From Tolypothrix sp. PCC 7910 (lineage in GTDB: Bacteria; Cyanobacteriota; Cyanobacteriia; Cyanobacteriales; Nostocaceae), in NCBI RefSeq assembly GCF_011769525.1, contig NZ_CP050440.1, positions 5,271,501 through 5,335,500 on the forward strand: DNA of 64,000 bases, in the 5' to 3' direction. Below are positions 28,459 to 37,408 of this stretch, piece after piece (position 1 is the stretch's first letter; each line of letters opens with the position of its first letter). Below the pieces are notes generated by a model. It saw only the letters and a list, made by a program, of their open reading frames with translations, was not told the DNA's origin and did not search any database. A program made the position numbers and the translations under genes.

Positions 28459-28677
28459 TTGCTAACAATCATCAGTACTATTGCTTGCTTGGCATTTCCT
28501 AAGCTGCTATCCACTATTCTCTCACCTAAAGCCCAACCGACGGAACCAGCCAGTCCAAGTACACAAGCGACTAAAGTCCCAGTTACAACCTTTCCTTATT
28601 GTACGGTTCACACATTAACAGGTAGCCAATTCTGCCGATTCCGTCCTCGGTTTTGCGATCGATGTACGCCCAATTGA
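28459..28677 (+). CDS. Small one-helix membrane peptide, paralogue 1
   Basis: A 72-residue peptide if read from TTG at 28459. Its core LTIISTIACLAFPKLLSTILSPK matches the peptide at 29221-29391 (LTLVNTFICLSFPKLLSMILAPK), with a hydrophobic helix followed by a Pro/Thr-rich tail and, here, a Cys/Arg-rich end (CRFRPRFCDRC). Aligning the two puts the expected start at 28438, where the codon is ATA rather than ATG, preceded by a strong GGGGGG ribosome-binding site 9 nt away. It may therefore be a start-codon mutant, or use TTG. Function is unknown. A terminator-like hairpin follows at 29038. Confidence 0.45.
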   Translation: MLTIISTIACLAFPKLLSTILSPKAQPTEPASPSTQATKVPVTTFPYCTVHTLTGSQFCRFRPRFCDRCTPN

Positions 28678-29037
28678 TGATAATTTGAGATTCTCAAGTC
28701 GGGGCTGTTAATCAGAAGAAAAATCCGCAGGTGCATTCATACCATGTTGAGTTCAATTGCCATCCTATTTGAATTGTGAAATTGCCTGTAGCATCATTGG
28801 TAGTTTTTTACAAATGATTTGGGACTAATATATTTGGGAATTTTTTCAGCCTTAATTTGCTGAATACGTAATATCAAAATTTCTTGAGATTGAGATACGA
28901 ATTCTCGATCATTTGTGAGAAATATTTATGTCTATAGGGTGAGCAGTGTAGAATTAGCGCACCGTTTCAGTCTTACCTATGAACTGCTGCAAGTAACTTG
29001 ACAAATCCAAATAGGATGTTTTTACATACCTTAAAAC

Positions 29038-29073
29038 GTTGGCAATATGCTTCATGCCAACCTAGATTTTTTT
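29038..29073 (+). terminator. Intrinsic terminator
   Basis: GTTGGCA and TGCCAAC pair around a 10-nt loop and are followed, after five bases, by seven T. It would end a transcript starting upstream of paralogue 1, leaving about 360 nt of untranslated or RNA-gene sequence in between. Confidence 0.6.
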
Positions 29074-29142
29074 CTATAGTTAGTAAAGAAAATGGATATA
29101 TTTAAGTTGCTTATATAAAGTACAAGGAATTTCAAACGATAG

Positions 29143-29160
29143 ATGTATTTGCAAATACAT
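29143..29160. promoter_or_regulatory. Perfect 18-bp palindrome before paralogue 2
   Basis: ATGTATTTGCAAATACAT is self-complementary over its full length and lies 60 nt before the second small peptide gene. It is a possible operator; the sequence differs from the palindrome before paralogue 1. Confidence 0.4.
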
Positions 29161-29220
29161 ATTTTACTGCTACATTAAGAATTAGAATCAAAAATTATTT
29201 AATTAATTGGGGGATAATCT

Positions 29221-29391
29221 ATGAGTTTAATAGATGGAATACTATTAACTCTGGTGAATACTTTTATCTGCTTGTCTTTCCCTAAGCTACTATCGATGAT
29301 TTTGGCACCTAAAACCAAAGAGGCTAAACCATCTCCAGTTCCTATTACAGTGCAAGAGCCTAGCGCAGAAGTCCCCAGTTTTTCTTCCTGA
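29221..29391 (+). CDS. Small one-helix membrane peptide, paralogue 2
   Basis: A 56-residue peptide with ATG 7 nt after a GGGGG ribosome-binding site. One hydrophobic helix (about residues 4-26, ILLTLVNTFICLSFPKLL) is followed by a Lys and then a Pro/Ser/Glu-rich soluble tail (KPSPVPITVQEPSAEVPSFSS). The helix region is clearly related to the peptide encoded at 28459-28677, including the exact FPKLLS segment. Good start, good ribosome-binding site and a paralogue make it a credible gene though short. Function is unknown; a regulatory membrane peptide is one possibility. Confidence 0.65.
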   Translation: MSLIDGILLTLVNTFICLSFPKLLSMILAPKTKEAKPSPVPITVQEPSAEVPSFSS

Positions 29392-30662
29392 AATCTGGTA
29401 CTATTCACCAAAATTGCCCTTAATCCAAGCTCATCATTTTGATTAAATGGCAATTTACTAAAAAGTAACAGGCAACAGGGAAAATACCTTTTGTTATTAC
29501 CTACATTTTCTCAGATTTTAAAGTATCGAATATTCCCGCCATTCCCCTGGAAAATATGACTGATATTAGTCTTAAAATTTATTCCTAAGCGAGTAGGCGG
29601 CGAAGCAAAAATTAAGCTAAACCATATATATTTTGCATATCTACAATGTCTAAGATGTTGTGGGTTGTGTATCCTGTGTACCTAAATTATGTAATTTAAA
29701 TGTGGAACAGCTTAAAATCTGTAGGTAATGACAAGCCTTTAATATTACGAGTTCATCAACCTTGTTCATAAGTTAATCGGTATTTAATTTACATGACCGG
29801 GGGTAAGTAAAACATCCACCCCAAAAAGGTTTGATTAAATCAGGACTTACACAAACAAAATTTGTCATTGCGACCGGAACCTAGTGTAGAGAAGCAATCC
29901 CAGAATTTTAGGCGATTACGTCGCTACGCTCGTAATGACGTAATTCCATGACTTTTGCGTAAGTCCTATAAATTTAATATCCAAAGTAGATGTGTTTTAG
30001 TTTAGATTTGATATTTCTGTTTCTGTGTTTCCCACCTTCATTGCTTTAACCAGAAGACGGATATAAACATCTCATATCGTGTTCGAGTAAAGACTTATCA
30101 TAAAGACAGCAGGGGAGCAGGGAGCGAAAGACTTTTTAGCTTTTTGCACAGATGCTCTAATCATAACTAATCAACTGGACATGATCTCACGTGGCTTTAC
30201 TCACATCAATGCTTATCTATTGAGAAGTATTTTCTATATTTCACTGTTCTTTAACCTAACCAATACCTAAATTGATACAATTCTTGAACACTCAGGTTTT
30301 TAGGTTTTTATTTAGCGCAAGTGGTTGATTTAGCTATGATCCGCGCTCTACAACTGCGTGATCATACTCAGTATTGCGGTATGTCAAGATATTTGTCACG
30401 ACGCTAACACGACACAATAGGCAAGTTCCAGTTATACTACAATCTCACCCTTAGCAAAAGCAGGGTGTATTAATTACTTCTGCTAGTAGTGCGGTATTTA
30501 GCTAGAGTAGCGAAGTAGCGCTAAGCTTTCATATACCTAAGTTTTAACCGTACTGTCTCAAGTTTTCTGGCTGTGTTGTTCAAAGCAAATTCATTAAAGG
30601 ACAAATTAAGTATTTTTTACTTGCGTAAAATTATTCTCTATTTTGTCTAGCTATACAAAAGA
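29392..30662. other. Long intergenic region, no gene seen
   Basis: About 1.27 kb of AT-rich sequence with stops in all frames. It holds a stem (AAATTGCC at about 29413 with GGCAATTT at about 29446) just after paralogue 2, the MITE at 29842-29967, and otherwise nothing I can interpret. The promoter of the TpsB-CHAT pair must lie at its right end. Confidence 0.5.
29842..29967. mobile_element. MITE with AGGACTTAC ends
   Basis: The left end AGGACTTACACAAA and the right end TTTGCGTAAGTCCT are inverted repeats (13 of 14). Inside, GTCATTGCGA near the left faces TCGTAATGAC near the right, making a second stem, and an attgc-type core (gaagcaatcccag) is present. It is 126 bp and non-coding, a pattern common between cyanobacterial genes. 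Confidence 0.6.
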
Positions 30663-32543
30663 ATGAGTCACAAATTAAATATTTATATGTATGGATTATC
30701 TAATATCAGGAAAAATTTAATAATTAGCGAACCACGGAGAACACAGAGTTTGCAGAGAAATAAAATTTGGAGAGTGGGTAGAGTTTGGCCGATATTCAGC
30801 TTTTTAATTATAGGGTTAGTTGCTCCTAAATCATTAGCGCAAACTTCTACTGAACCACCAATACAAGATATTGACCGTCAATTAGAACAACCTACGCCGA
30901 CAACGCCAACATTACCAAAGCTACCGAATTTTGAGGATTTATTACAATCTCCACCTGCTAATATTACTACGCCGGAGACAATTCCTAAAGATTTAGCGGG
31001 GACAATTCAAGTAACTGGGTTTGATGTTGTTGGGAGTACTGTGTTTAGTCAGAAAGAATTAAGCGCAGTCACTCAAGAATTTATCAATAAACCTCTCACC
31101 TTTGCTCAACTATTAGAGGTGGCTGATAAAGTTACGGAACTTTATACAAAAGGTTGTCAAGCTGAATATAAAAACACTGATTTACCTTGTTATGTTAACT
31201 CTGGTGCGTACATCCCCGCTGACCAAACTTTTAAAGCAGCGGGTGGGGTAGTCAAAATTCAGGTTGTAGAAGGTAGTTTAGAAAGTATTGATGTCCAGGG
31301 GACAAAACGGCTTAATCCTAATTATGTGAGGAGTCGTTTAGCTTTAGGAACAAATAAGCCTTTAAATTTAAAGAAGTTGCTGCAAGCTTTGCAACTATTA
31401 CAGTTAGATCCACTGATTAAAAATGTCTCTGCGGAACTGGGAAATGGGGTAAATCCTGGTGCTTCGGTGTTAGCTGTAAAAGTCGCCGAAGCAAAAACAT
31501 TTAGCGTACAAGTTAGTTTAGATAATAATCGTACTCCTGGTATCGGGAGTTTTCAGCGACAAATTCAACTTAATCAAGCAAATCTTTTGGGATTGGGAGA
31601 TGGGTTAAGTATTGGATATGCGAATACTGCTGGTAGTAATAGTGTAGATTTAAGTTATAAATTGCCGATTAATCCCCGCAATGGGACTTTGCAGTTTAAT
31701 TATAGCTATGCATCTAGTAATGTCATTGAAAAACCTTTTGATTTTTTAGATATTGAGGGAACTTCTCAAGAGTATGGTGTTAGTTTCCGCCAACCACTAA
31801 TCCAAACTCCCACGACAGAATTTGCAGTAGGAATTAGTGCGACTCATCGAGATAGTGATGTTGGCTTTTTAGAATCGCAATTAGGCGAAAGGCTACCTTT
31901 TCCTTCCTCTGGTGCTGATACCAATGGTCAGACAAAAGTGACTATCTTAAGATTATTTCAAGATTGGACTCAGCGCAGTAGCGAACAAGTATTAGCGGCG
32001 CGTTCTCAATTTAGTTTTGGTATTGATGCTTTAGGTGCCACAATTAATCAAGATGCACCAGATGGTCGATTTTTTGCCTGGCGAGGACAGGCGCAGTGGG
32101 TGCAATTATTAGCGCCAGAAACTCTATTTTTAATACGTACAGATTTGCAATTAGCTGATAGACCAATGTTAGCTTCCGAACAAATTGGTTTGGGAGGAGT
32201 TGCAACTGTGCGCGGTTATCGTCAAGACCAAATATTAGCTGATAATGGCTTTGTTGCAACTGCGGAATTACGTTATCCGGTGTTGAGAGTTCCTAAGGTA
32301 AATGGATTATTACAAGTTACTCCATTTCTAGATTTTGGTACAGCTTGGAATATTTCACAACCTGGGAGAACTACCCTTAATCCCGATACTATCGCATCAA
32401 CTGGTATCGGGTTATTGTGGCAACAAAGTAATTTAACCGCGCGTTTAGATTGGGGTATTCCTCTGGGGATTAATATTCCTAATAAAAATACTTGGCAAGA
32501 GAACGGTCTTTATTTTTCGATTATCTATACGCAACCATTTTAG
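30663..32543 (+). CDS. Two-partner secretion outer-membrane transporter (TpsB / ShlB-FhaC-HecB family)
   Basis: A 626-residue protein. A signal sequence lies at about residues 40-62 (PIFSFLIIGLVAPKSLAQ), then a Pro/Thr-rich linker, a first POTRA domain (about 112-195, IQVTGFDVVGSTVFSQKEL, with a Cys pair in KGCQ...PCYV), a second POTRA domain (about 198-275) and a 16-strand barrel with the L6 motif VRGYRQD near residue 520 and a C-terminal Phe. It should export a partner exoprotein across the outer membrane. No filamentous-haemagglutinin-type partner is adjacent. The first 38 residues are odd and partly match a dispersed repeat (accacggagaacacagag), so the true start may be later. The CHAT gene follows after 9 nt. 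Confidence 0.88.
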   Translation: MSHKLNIYMYGLSNIRKNLIISEPRRTQSLQRNKIWRVGRVWPIFSFLIIGLVAPKSLAQTSTEPPIQDIDRQLEQPTPTTPTLPKLPNFEDLLQSPPANITTPETIPKDLAGTIQVTGFDVVGSTVFSQKELSAVTQEFINKPLTFAQLLEVADKVTELYTKGCQAEYKNTDLPCYVNSGAYIPADQTFKAAGGVVKIQVVEGSLESIDVQGTKRLNPNYVRSRLALGTNKPLNLKKLLQALQLLQLDPLIKNVSAELGNGVNPGASVLAVKVAEAKTFSVQVSLDNNRTPGIGSFQRQIQLNQANLLGLGDGLSIGYANTAGSNSVDLSYKLPINPRNGTLQFNYSYASSNVIEKPFDFLDIEGTSQEYGVSFRQPLIQTPTTEFAVGISATHRDSDVGFLESQLGERLPFPSSGADTNGQTKVTILRLFQDWTQRSSEQVLAARSQFSFGIDALGATINQDAPDGRFFAWRGQAQWVQLLAPETLFLIRTDLQLADRPMLASEQIGLGGVATVRGYRQDQILADNGFVATAELRYPVLRVPKVNGLLQVTPFLDFGTAWNISQPGRTTLNPDTIASTGIGLLWQQSNLTARLDWGIPLGINIPNKNTWQENGLYFSIIYTQPF

Positions 32544-32552
32544 AGCATTATT

Positions 32553-35255
32553 ATGTCTATATTTTTATTGTTAACGGCTTTATCTCTGGGCAAATATCCT
32601 CATGTATTTAATCAAGTTACACCAATAGCCGCAATTATTAATCCCCAAGTATCGGCTAATCAAACTACAAATACTCAATCACTATTAGAGAAAGGTTTAA
32701 CTTTATATCAAAAAGAGCAATATTCGCCAGCATTGCAGATTTTTCAACAGGCGTATGCGGCTTTTCAAGGGAAAGGAGAGAAACTGAATCAAGCGCTGGT
32801 ATTAAATTATCTTTCTTTAACTTATCAACAGTTGGGACAGTTAACTGATGCGGAAAAATCTAGCGCCGAGAGTTTAGAAATATTACAAAATAAAAGTGAT
32901 AGTAAAGATTATTTATCTATCCTGGCTCAAGCACTCAATACTCAAGGGCAACTACAATTAGCAAAAGGAGAAACTGAAAAAGCTTTGAGTAGTTGGCAAA
33001 CAGCAACAGCTACTTACAATAAAATTGGCGATGAGGCAGGGAAAATTGGGAGTAAGATTAATCAAGCCCAAGCATTGCAAACATTAGGACTTTACCGTCG
33101 CGCTACAACTACTTTAGAAGAAATTAAGCTGAGTTTAGATAAACAACCAGATTCTTTGTTAAAGGTAACAGGTTTGCTGAGTCTGGGTAATACTTTGCGG
33201 GTAGTGGGAGATGTGACTCAATCTCGCCAGATATTAGCACAAAGTTGTGAGATTCAAGCCAAGCGATCGCACTCGGAAAATTTCTGTAATCCGCAAACTA
33301 CCACGCCAGTACAGCCAACCCCCGAATCTGAACGCCTTGCAGAAATCCTCCTCAGTTTGGGGAATACAGCGCAAGCACAGCAAAATACTCAAGAAGCCAT
33401 ACAGTTCTATCAACGCGCTGCTAGTCTTTCTCAGCAGCAGACTACCCAGCTACAAGCACAATTAAATCAATTAAATCTATTAACTCAATCTTCAGCCACA
33501 CCAGAAATTCAACAGCAAATTCTCGCTTTAGTGAACACTTTACCTGCAAAACTGGAGACTTTACCACCCAGCCGCAGTAGTGCGTTTGCGCGGATTAACT
33601 TTGCTCAAACGCTGCTGAAACTAGCCAAAAGCGGATTGTTACCCAAGAGTGAAATCACTAGCCAAGATAACTGTACCTCCGGGGATTCCCTCTGTACCGC
33701 CGCCAAAATTGTCGCTACAGGATATCAGCAAGCCCAAATTTTAGCAGATGTGCGATCGCAATCTTACGCTTTGGGTACTTTGGGTAGTTTGTACGAACAC
33801 ACCCAGCAATGGAACCAAGCGCAAATCTTCACCCAGCAAGCGCTAAAATTAGCTTTAGGTATACAAGCCATAGATATTGCTTATCGTTGGCAATGGCAAT
33901 TAGGACGGATTCTCAGCGCTACTGGTAACCCTCAAAATAATCAACCAGGTGCAATTGCAGCTTACGATCAAGCTGTGAAGAACTTAAAATCTATCCGGCG
34001 CGATTTAGTTAGCGTCAATCGCGACGCGCAATTTTCCTTCCGGGATGAAGTAGAACCAGTTTACCGCGAGTATGTGAGTTTGCTCTTGCCCAAAACCGGG
34101 GAACCCAGCGCCGATAACCTCGATAAAGCCAGAAAAGTCATCGAATCCTTACAGCTAGCAGAACTAGATAACTTTTTCCGCCAAGCTTGTTTAGACAGCA
34201 AACCCGTACAGATAGATGACATCGATCAGCAACGACAAACCGCCGTCATCTATCCAGTAATTTTAAGCGATCGCGTCGCTACTATCGTCTCGCTACCAAA
34301 TCAGCAAAAAAACAAGTCTCTGAAATTGCATACAGTTGTTATCCCCAAAAATACATTTGAAACTACAGTTAAAGAACTACATAAAAAAATCTTTGCTGTC
34401 AGCGCACATGAATTTATCCGCACATCACAACAAGTATATGATTGGTTGATTAGACCTATCGAAACAGATTTACAAAATAGTGGTGTCAAAAATCTCGTAT
34501 TTGTCTTAGATGGAAGCTTGCAAAGTATTCCCATCTCTGCACTTTATGATGGACAGAAAAAGCAATATTTAATTCAGAAACAATATAACATTGCGATTAC
34601 ACCAGGTTTAGAATTATTACCTCCACAACCTTTAGCCAAAAAACAATTACAAGCACTAGTTGGGGGACTGAGTGAAGCACGTGACGAATTTCCCGCATTA
34701 CCTGGTGTGAAATATGAACTTTCTCAAATCAAAAATATATTTTCCACATCAGGAAATTTTCTCGATCAAAATTTTACGCCAAAAACAATTGAACAAGCAA
34801 TTAAATCTTTTTCTGGTGGCATATTACATCTAGCTACTCATGGAAAATTTAGTTCTAACGCAGAAGATACATTCATTTTGACTTGGAATACCAGACTCAA
34901 TGTTAGAGACTTCAGTTCTGTATTGAAATCTCATGAGACAAGCAAACAAGGCGTAATTGATTTACTCATCCTCAGTGCTTGTGAAACTGCGGCTGGCGAT
35001 AACCGCGCCGCCTTAGGAATAGCTGGAATTGCCGTACAATCAGGAGCACGCAGTACATTAGCAACTCTTTGGAGTGTAAATGATGAAGCGACAGCAGCTT
35101 TAATGATTCAGTTTTATAAAGAGATAGGTCAAAATCAAAAAAAAGCCGAAGCGTTGCGTAATGCTCAATTATTTCTACTTTCAGGCGAGTTAAATCCTCG
35201 ATTTAAGCATCCCTATTATTGGGCACCTTTTGTATTGGTGGGTAATTGGCAATAA
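32553..35255 (+). CDS. TPR-CHAT domain protein with signal peptide
   Basis: A 900-residue protein. An N-terminal hydrophobic stretch (SIFLLLTALSLG) suggests export or membrane anchoring. Residues about 45-480 form degenerate TPR repeats (ALQIFQQAYAAFQGKGE, ALNTQGQLQLAKGETEKAL and others). The C-terminal CHAT domain (about 600-900) is a caspase-like protease fold with catalytic His in HLATHGKFSS and Cys in LLILSACETA, followed by GARSTLATLWSVND and the C-terminal PYYWAPFVLVGNW. CHAT proteins cleave partner proteins on sensing a signal. It follows the TpsB gene after 9 nt, so the two are probably one operon. Substrate unknown. Confidence 0.88.
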   Translation: MSIFLLLTALSLGKYPHVFNQVTPIAAIINPQVSANQTTNTQSLLEKGLTLYQKEQYSPALQIFQQAYAAFQGKGEKLNQALVLNYLSLTYQQLGQLTDAEKSSAESLEILQNKSDSKDYLSILAQALNTQGQLQLAKGETEKALSSWQTATATYNKIGDEAGKIGSKINQAQALQTLGLYRRATTTLEEIKLSLDKQPDSLLKVTGLLSLGNTLRVVGDVTQSRQILAQSCEIQAKRSHSENFCNPQTTTPVQPTPESERLAEILLSLGNTAQAQQNTQEAIQFYQRAASLSQQQTTQLQAQLNQLNLLTQSSATPEIQQQILALVNTLPAKLETLPPSRSSAFARINFAQTLLKLAKSGLLPKSEITSQDNCTSGDSLCTAAKIVATGYQQAQILADVRSQSYALGTLGSLYEHTQQWNQAQIFTQQALKLALGIQAIDIAYRWQWQLGRILSATGNPQNNQPGAIAAYDQAVKNLKSIRRDLVSVNRDAQFSFRDEVEPVYREYVSLLLPKTGEPSADNLDKARKVIESLQLAELDNFFRQACLDSKPVQIDDIDQQRQTAVIYPVILSDRVATIVSLPNQQKNKSLKLHTVVIPKNTFETTVKELHKKIFAVSAHEFIRTSQQVYDWLIRPIETDLQNSGVKNLVFVLDGSLQSIPISALYDGQKKQYLIQKQYNIAITPGLELLPPQPLAKKQLQALVGGLSEARDEFPALPGVKYELSQIKNIFSTSGNFLDQNFTPKTIEQAIKSFSGGILHLATHGKFSSNAEDTFILTWNTRLNVRDFSSVLKSHETSKQGVIDLLILSACETAAGDNRAALGIAGIAVQSGARSTLATLWSVNDEATAALMIQFYKEIGQNQKKAEALRNAQLFLLSGELNPRFKHPYYWAPFVLVGNWQ

Positions 35256-35258
35256 TTC

Positions 35259-35294
35259 GTCATTTGTTATTTGTTATTTGTCATTTGTCATTCG
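35259..35294. repeat. Heptamer array (GTCATTT/GTTATTT)n
   Basis: Five units of gtcattt and gttattt directly after the CHAT gene. Confidence 0.8.
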
Positions 35295-35299
35295 TAAGG

Positions 35300-35325
35300 G
35301 TGTGTTGTCGCGTAGCGCAACGCAC
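35300..35325. repeat. Short hairpin of the GTGCGTTG type
   Basis: GTGTGTTG and CAACGCAC pair with one mismatch, with CGC/GCG inside. It is related in sequence to the GATGCGTTA hairpins elsewhere in the window. Confidence 0.5.
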
Positions 35326-35380
35326 TTGCAACAAATTAATGTGCTTTGCCATCAGGTATAAAAATCATTAAACTTTTTAA

Positions 35381-35515
35381 TACTATTTTGAAAAAACAAT
35401 GTCGCAGATGAGAAGAATGGCACGGCATTTATAATATTTTGGTAGATTCAATTATCTTACTGGTGCCGTGCCCCTACATGGAATTTATCGGTTGCAACCA
35501 TTATTTAAATTGGTA
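35381..35515. mobile_element. Small MITE, TACCAA family, copy 2
   Basis: The left end TACTATTTTGAAAAAACAATG and the reverse complement of the right end TACCAATTTAAATAATGG share the pattern of the element at 25616-25713. The interior has tggcacggcat and ggtgccgtgcccctac, matching the gtaggggca core of copy 1. Confidence 0.6.
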
Positions 35516-35565
35516 TAAGAATATGACAAATAAATATTCGTTATTCGTCATTGAACAGCATCAAT

Positions 35566-35628
35566 GGTGCGTTACGGCGATATTTCATTGTCGCTATGTT
35601 TCAAATTCTCTCATCGCCGTAACACACC
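35566..35628. repeat. Hairpin repeat, GTGCGTTACGGCGAT arms
   Basis: The left arm GGTGCGTTACGGCGAT pairs with ATCGCCGTAACACACC at 15 of 16 positions, with about 31 nt between. It lies just after the histidine phosphatase stop codon on the - strand and could stabilise or end that transcript. Confidence 0.6.
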
Positions 35629-35663
35629 CTACATCTGTAAATATTTTTTGAGTTAGAAGTTCC

Positions 35664-36302
35664 TTATGTTCCCGCGCGAGAGCGAAGATGATCGGGTATA
35701 TGATGGCGATCGCCTAATATTTCTAATAAAGGCCCATTAACATCAAATTTCACCATACTTACTGACGCAACTAAAATATTCACCCGGTAGCGATAGCGTC
35801 CTAAATCAATCCCTAGTAAACTGCAAAGTAGAATCCGAATTGTGGCTTTATGGGCAACTACTAAAACATTACCTTCGGGATGTTTTTCTTGAATCTCAGC
35901 AATTACAGGCATAGCACGGTTAGCAATATCTACCGCTGTTTCTCCACCAATGGGCGCATTCCAAGCGGGTTCTGTTAGCCATTTGATATAGTTTTGGGCG
36001 TAATTCTCTTGGACAAACGATTTACTTTTAGTTTCCCATTCGCCGTAACTACCTTCTCTAAGTCCGTCACGTAACTGCATATCCATACCAATAGCATCAC
36101 AAAATGGCTTGGCAGTTGCTATTGTGCGTTTCATTGGGCTAGCATAAACTGCTTCCCACTTCAATTTTTGATAAACATCGGCGAAACTCTCCGCCATCTG
36201 TATTCCTTCTGCAGTCAACTCCGCATCAGTCTCACCGCAGAAATTACCACTCTGACTAAAAGTAGTTTCTCCATGTCGCAGTAAATATAAATTGAGTGTC
36301 AT
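35664..36302 (-). CDS. Histidine phosphatase family protein (phosphoglycerate mutase-like)
   Basis: A protein of about 212 residues with LYLLRHGETTFSQSG at the N-terminus, where His is the phospho-acceptor, then SPMKRTIATAKPF, the acid LREGSYGEWE and the second catalytic His in VVAHKATIRILL. This is the dPGM/histidine phosphatase fold; members dephosphorylate small metabolites (sugar phosphates, alpha-ribazole phosphate) or proteins, and 2,3-BPG-dependent mutase activity is less likely at this size. I start at the ATG at 36302, two residues before the beta-strand that carries the RHG motif; an upstream start at 36353 adds 17 residues with no homologue-like character. Confidence 0.85.
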   Translation of the reverse strand: MTLNLYLLRHGETTFSQSGNFCGETDAELTAEGIQMAESFADVYQKLKWEAVYASPMKRTIATAKPFCDAIGMDMQLRDGLREGSYGEWETKSKSFVQENYAQNYIKWLTEPAWNAPIGGETAVDIANRAMPVIAEIQEKHPEGNVLVVAHKATIRILLCSLLGIDLGRYRYRVNILVASVSMVKFDVNGPLLEILGDRHHIPDHLRSRAGT

Positions 36303-36543
36303 AGCTTGTATGGCGATTGGGATTGAGGAGTTTGTGCAACCATAAACTAGCATCTATCTCTTAATCGCGTATGTACCCTTAGGACAAACTATTCAACCAA
36401 AAAAGTTAATCAACCACAAACTTTTAAAATCCCAAACAAAAGTAGCGGTTTCAGCTAGTACTAGAATGATTGTGGCGATAGATTGACAGAATCTAGAGGC
36501 AGACAGCAATTATTACTCAAAAATCTGAAAATACGGAGACTTC

Positions 36544-37083
36544 ATGCCCAAGCTCAACGTTAAGCAGAAAAACTGGCTACTTTCCGCCCATGTTGCATTT
36601 GGTAGCATTTGGTTGGGTACAGCTTTATGCATAGTAGCGATCGCATTGAAAAATACTCATACTACTAACGGTGATGAACTATATGCAGTCAATACTAGTT
36701 TGAAGTTAATCGATGATTTCGTAATCATTCCCTCAGCTAACTTATCTTTGTTAACCGGAGGACTGCTTTGTTGGTTAACGATTTGGGGATTTTTTAAGCA
36801 CTACTGGGTAATTGTTAAATGGATTGCGACAGTTCTGTTGATTACTACAGGAACTGTGTGGTTAGGGCCTTGGTTAAATGCAGCTACAAGTATTTCTGAG
36901 ATAGAGCGATTGCAAGCATTAAGCAATCCCCTATATACATTTGACATCAAAGGCGTTCTCATTGGCGGTACAATTCAAACTTTATCTGTACTTGCTATTA
37001 TTGGCATTTCCGTACTGAAACCTTGGGGTAGAAGAATAGTCAAAGTCAAATCGCCAGAAGAATCTACCTCATCAACTAGCTAG
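36544..37083 (+). CDS. DUF2269-like integral membrane protein
   Basis: A 179-residue protein with four predicted membrane helices: about residues 11-32 (LLSAHVAFGSIWLGTALCIVA), 58-80, 86-108 (HYWVIVKWIATVLLITTG) and 137-158. The His in the first helix followed by GSIWLG resembles DUF2269-type proteins, whose role is unknown. It has an apparent single-gene unit with a GGAG-like ribosome-binding site (cggagactt) before the ATG. The C-terminal tail is charged and Ser-rich. Confidence 0.6.
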   Translation: MPKLNVKQKNWLLSAHVAFGSIWLGTALCIVAIALKNTHTTNGDELYAVNTSLKLIDDFVIIPSANLSLLTGGLLCWLTIWGFFKHYWVIVKWIATVLLITTGTVWLGPWLNAATSISEIERLQALSNPLYTFDIKGVLIGGTIQTLSVLAIIGISVLKPWGRRIVKVKSPEESTSSTS

Positions 37084-37105
37084 TACCGCAAGTCAAAAGT
37101 TGCAG

Positions 37106-37125
37106 AGACGCGATTAATCGCGTCT
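37106..37125. repeat. Palindrome of the GAGACGCGATT family
   Basis: AGACGCGATTAATCGCGTCT is a perfect 20-nt palindrome related to the inverted repeat at 16166-16213. Confidence 0.75.
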
Positions 37126-37205
37126 GTACAAAAGTCAAAAGAATTGTATTCCAGGCTTTTGCACCATTTTAAATGGTCTGTTTATTTACGCTGTGCTGTA
37201 TTATG

Positions 37206-37252
37206 GGCTTGCAAATAAAAAATAATCAATTGCTTTGGTGAGCAGAGGAAGC
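37206..37252. repeat. Dispersed repeat, copy B
   Basis: The segment gcttgcaaata...atcaattgctttggtgagcagagg matches the copy at 18160-18205. Confidence 0.5.
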
Positions 37253-37321
37253 AGAGGGAGCAAAGGAGGAAAAATACAATTATGACCTTCGCTCATAAAC
37301 ATGGATAATCTAATCTCTGGA

Positions 37322-37408
37322 AGTCCCCATTACCCATTACCCCTTCCCCAGTCCCCATTACCCCTTATCCCCAGAGGGGGCCCCGAGTTCCCCAGTCCCC
37401 ATTCCCCT
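37322..37408. repeat. Heptamer array running into the threonine dehydratase 3' end
   Basis: Units of cccatta, ccccagt and cccctt form an STRR region. Part of it is translated as the C-terminal tail of the enzyme encoded on the - strand. Confidence 0.8.

Noticed and set aside
35439-35651. 70-codon + strand frame
   Set aside because: Overlaps a MITE and a hairpin repeat; no protein-like signal.
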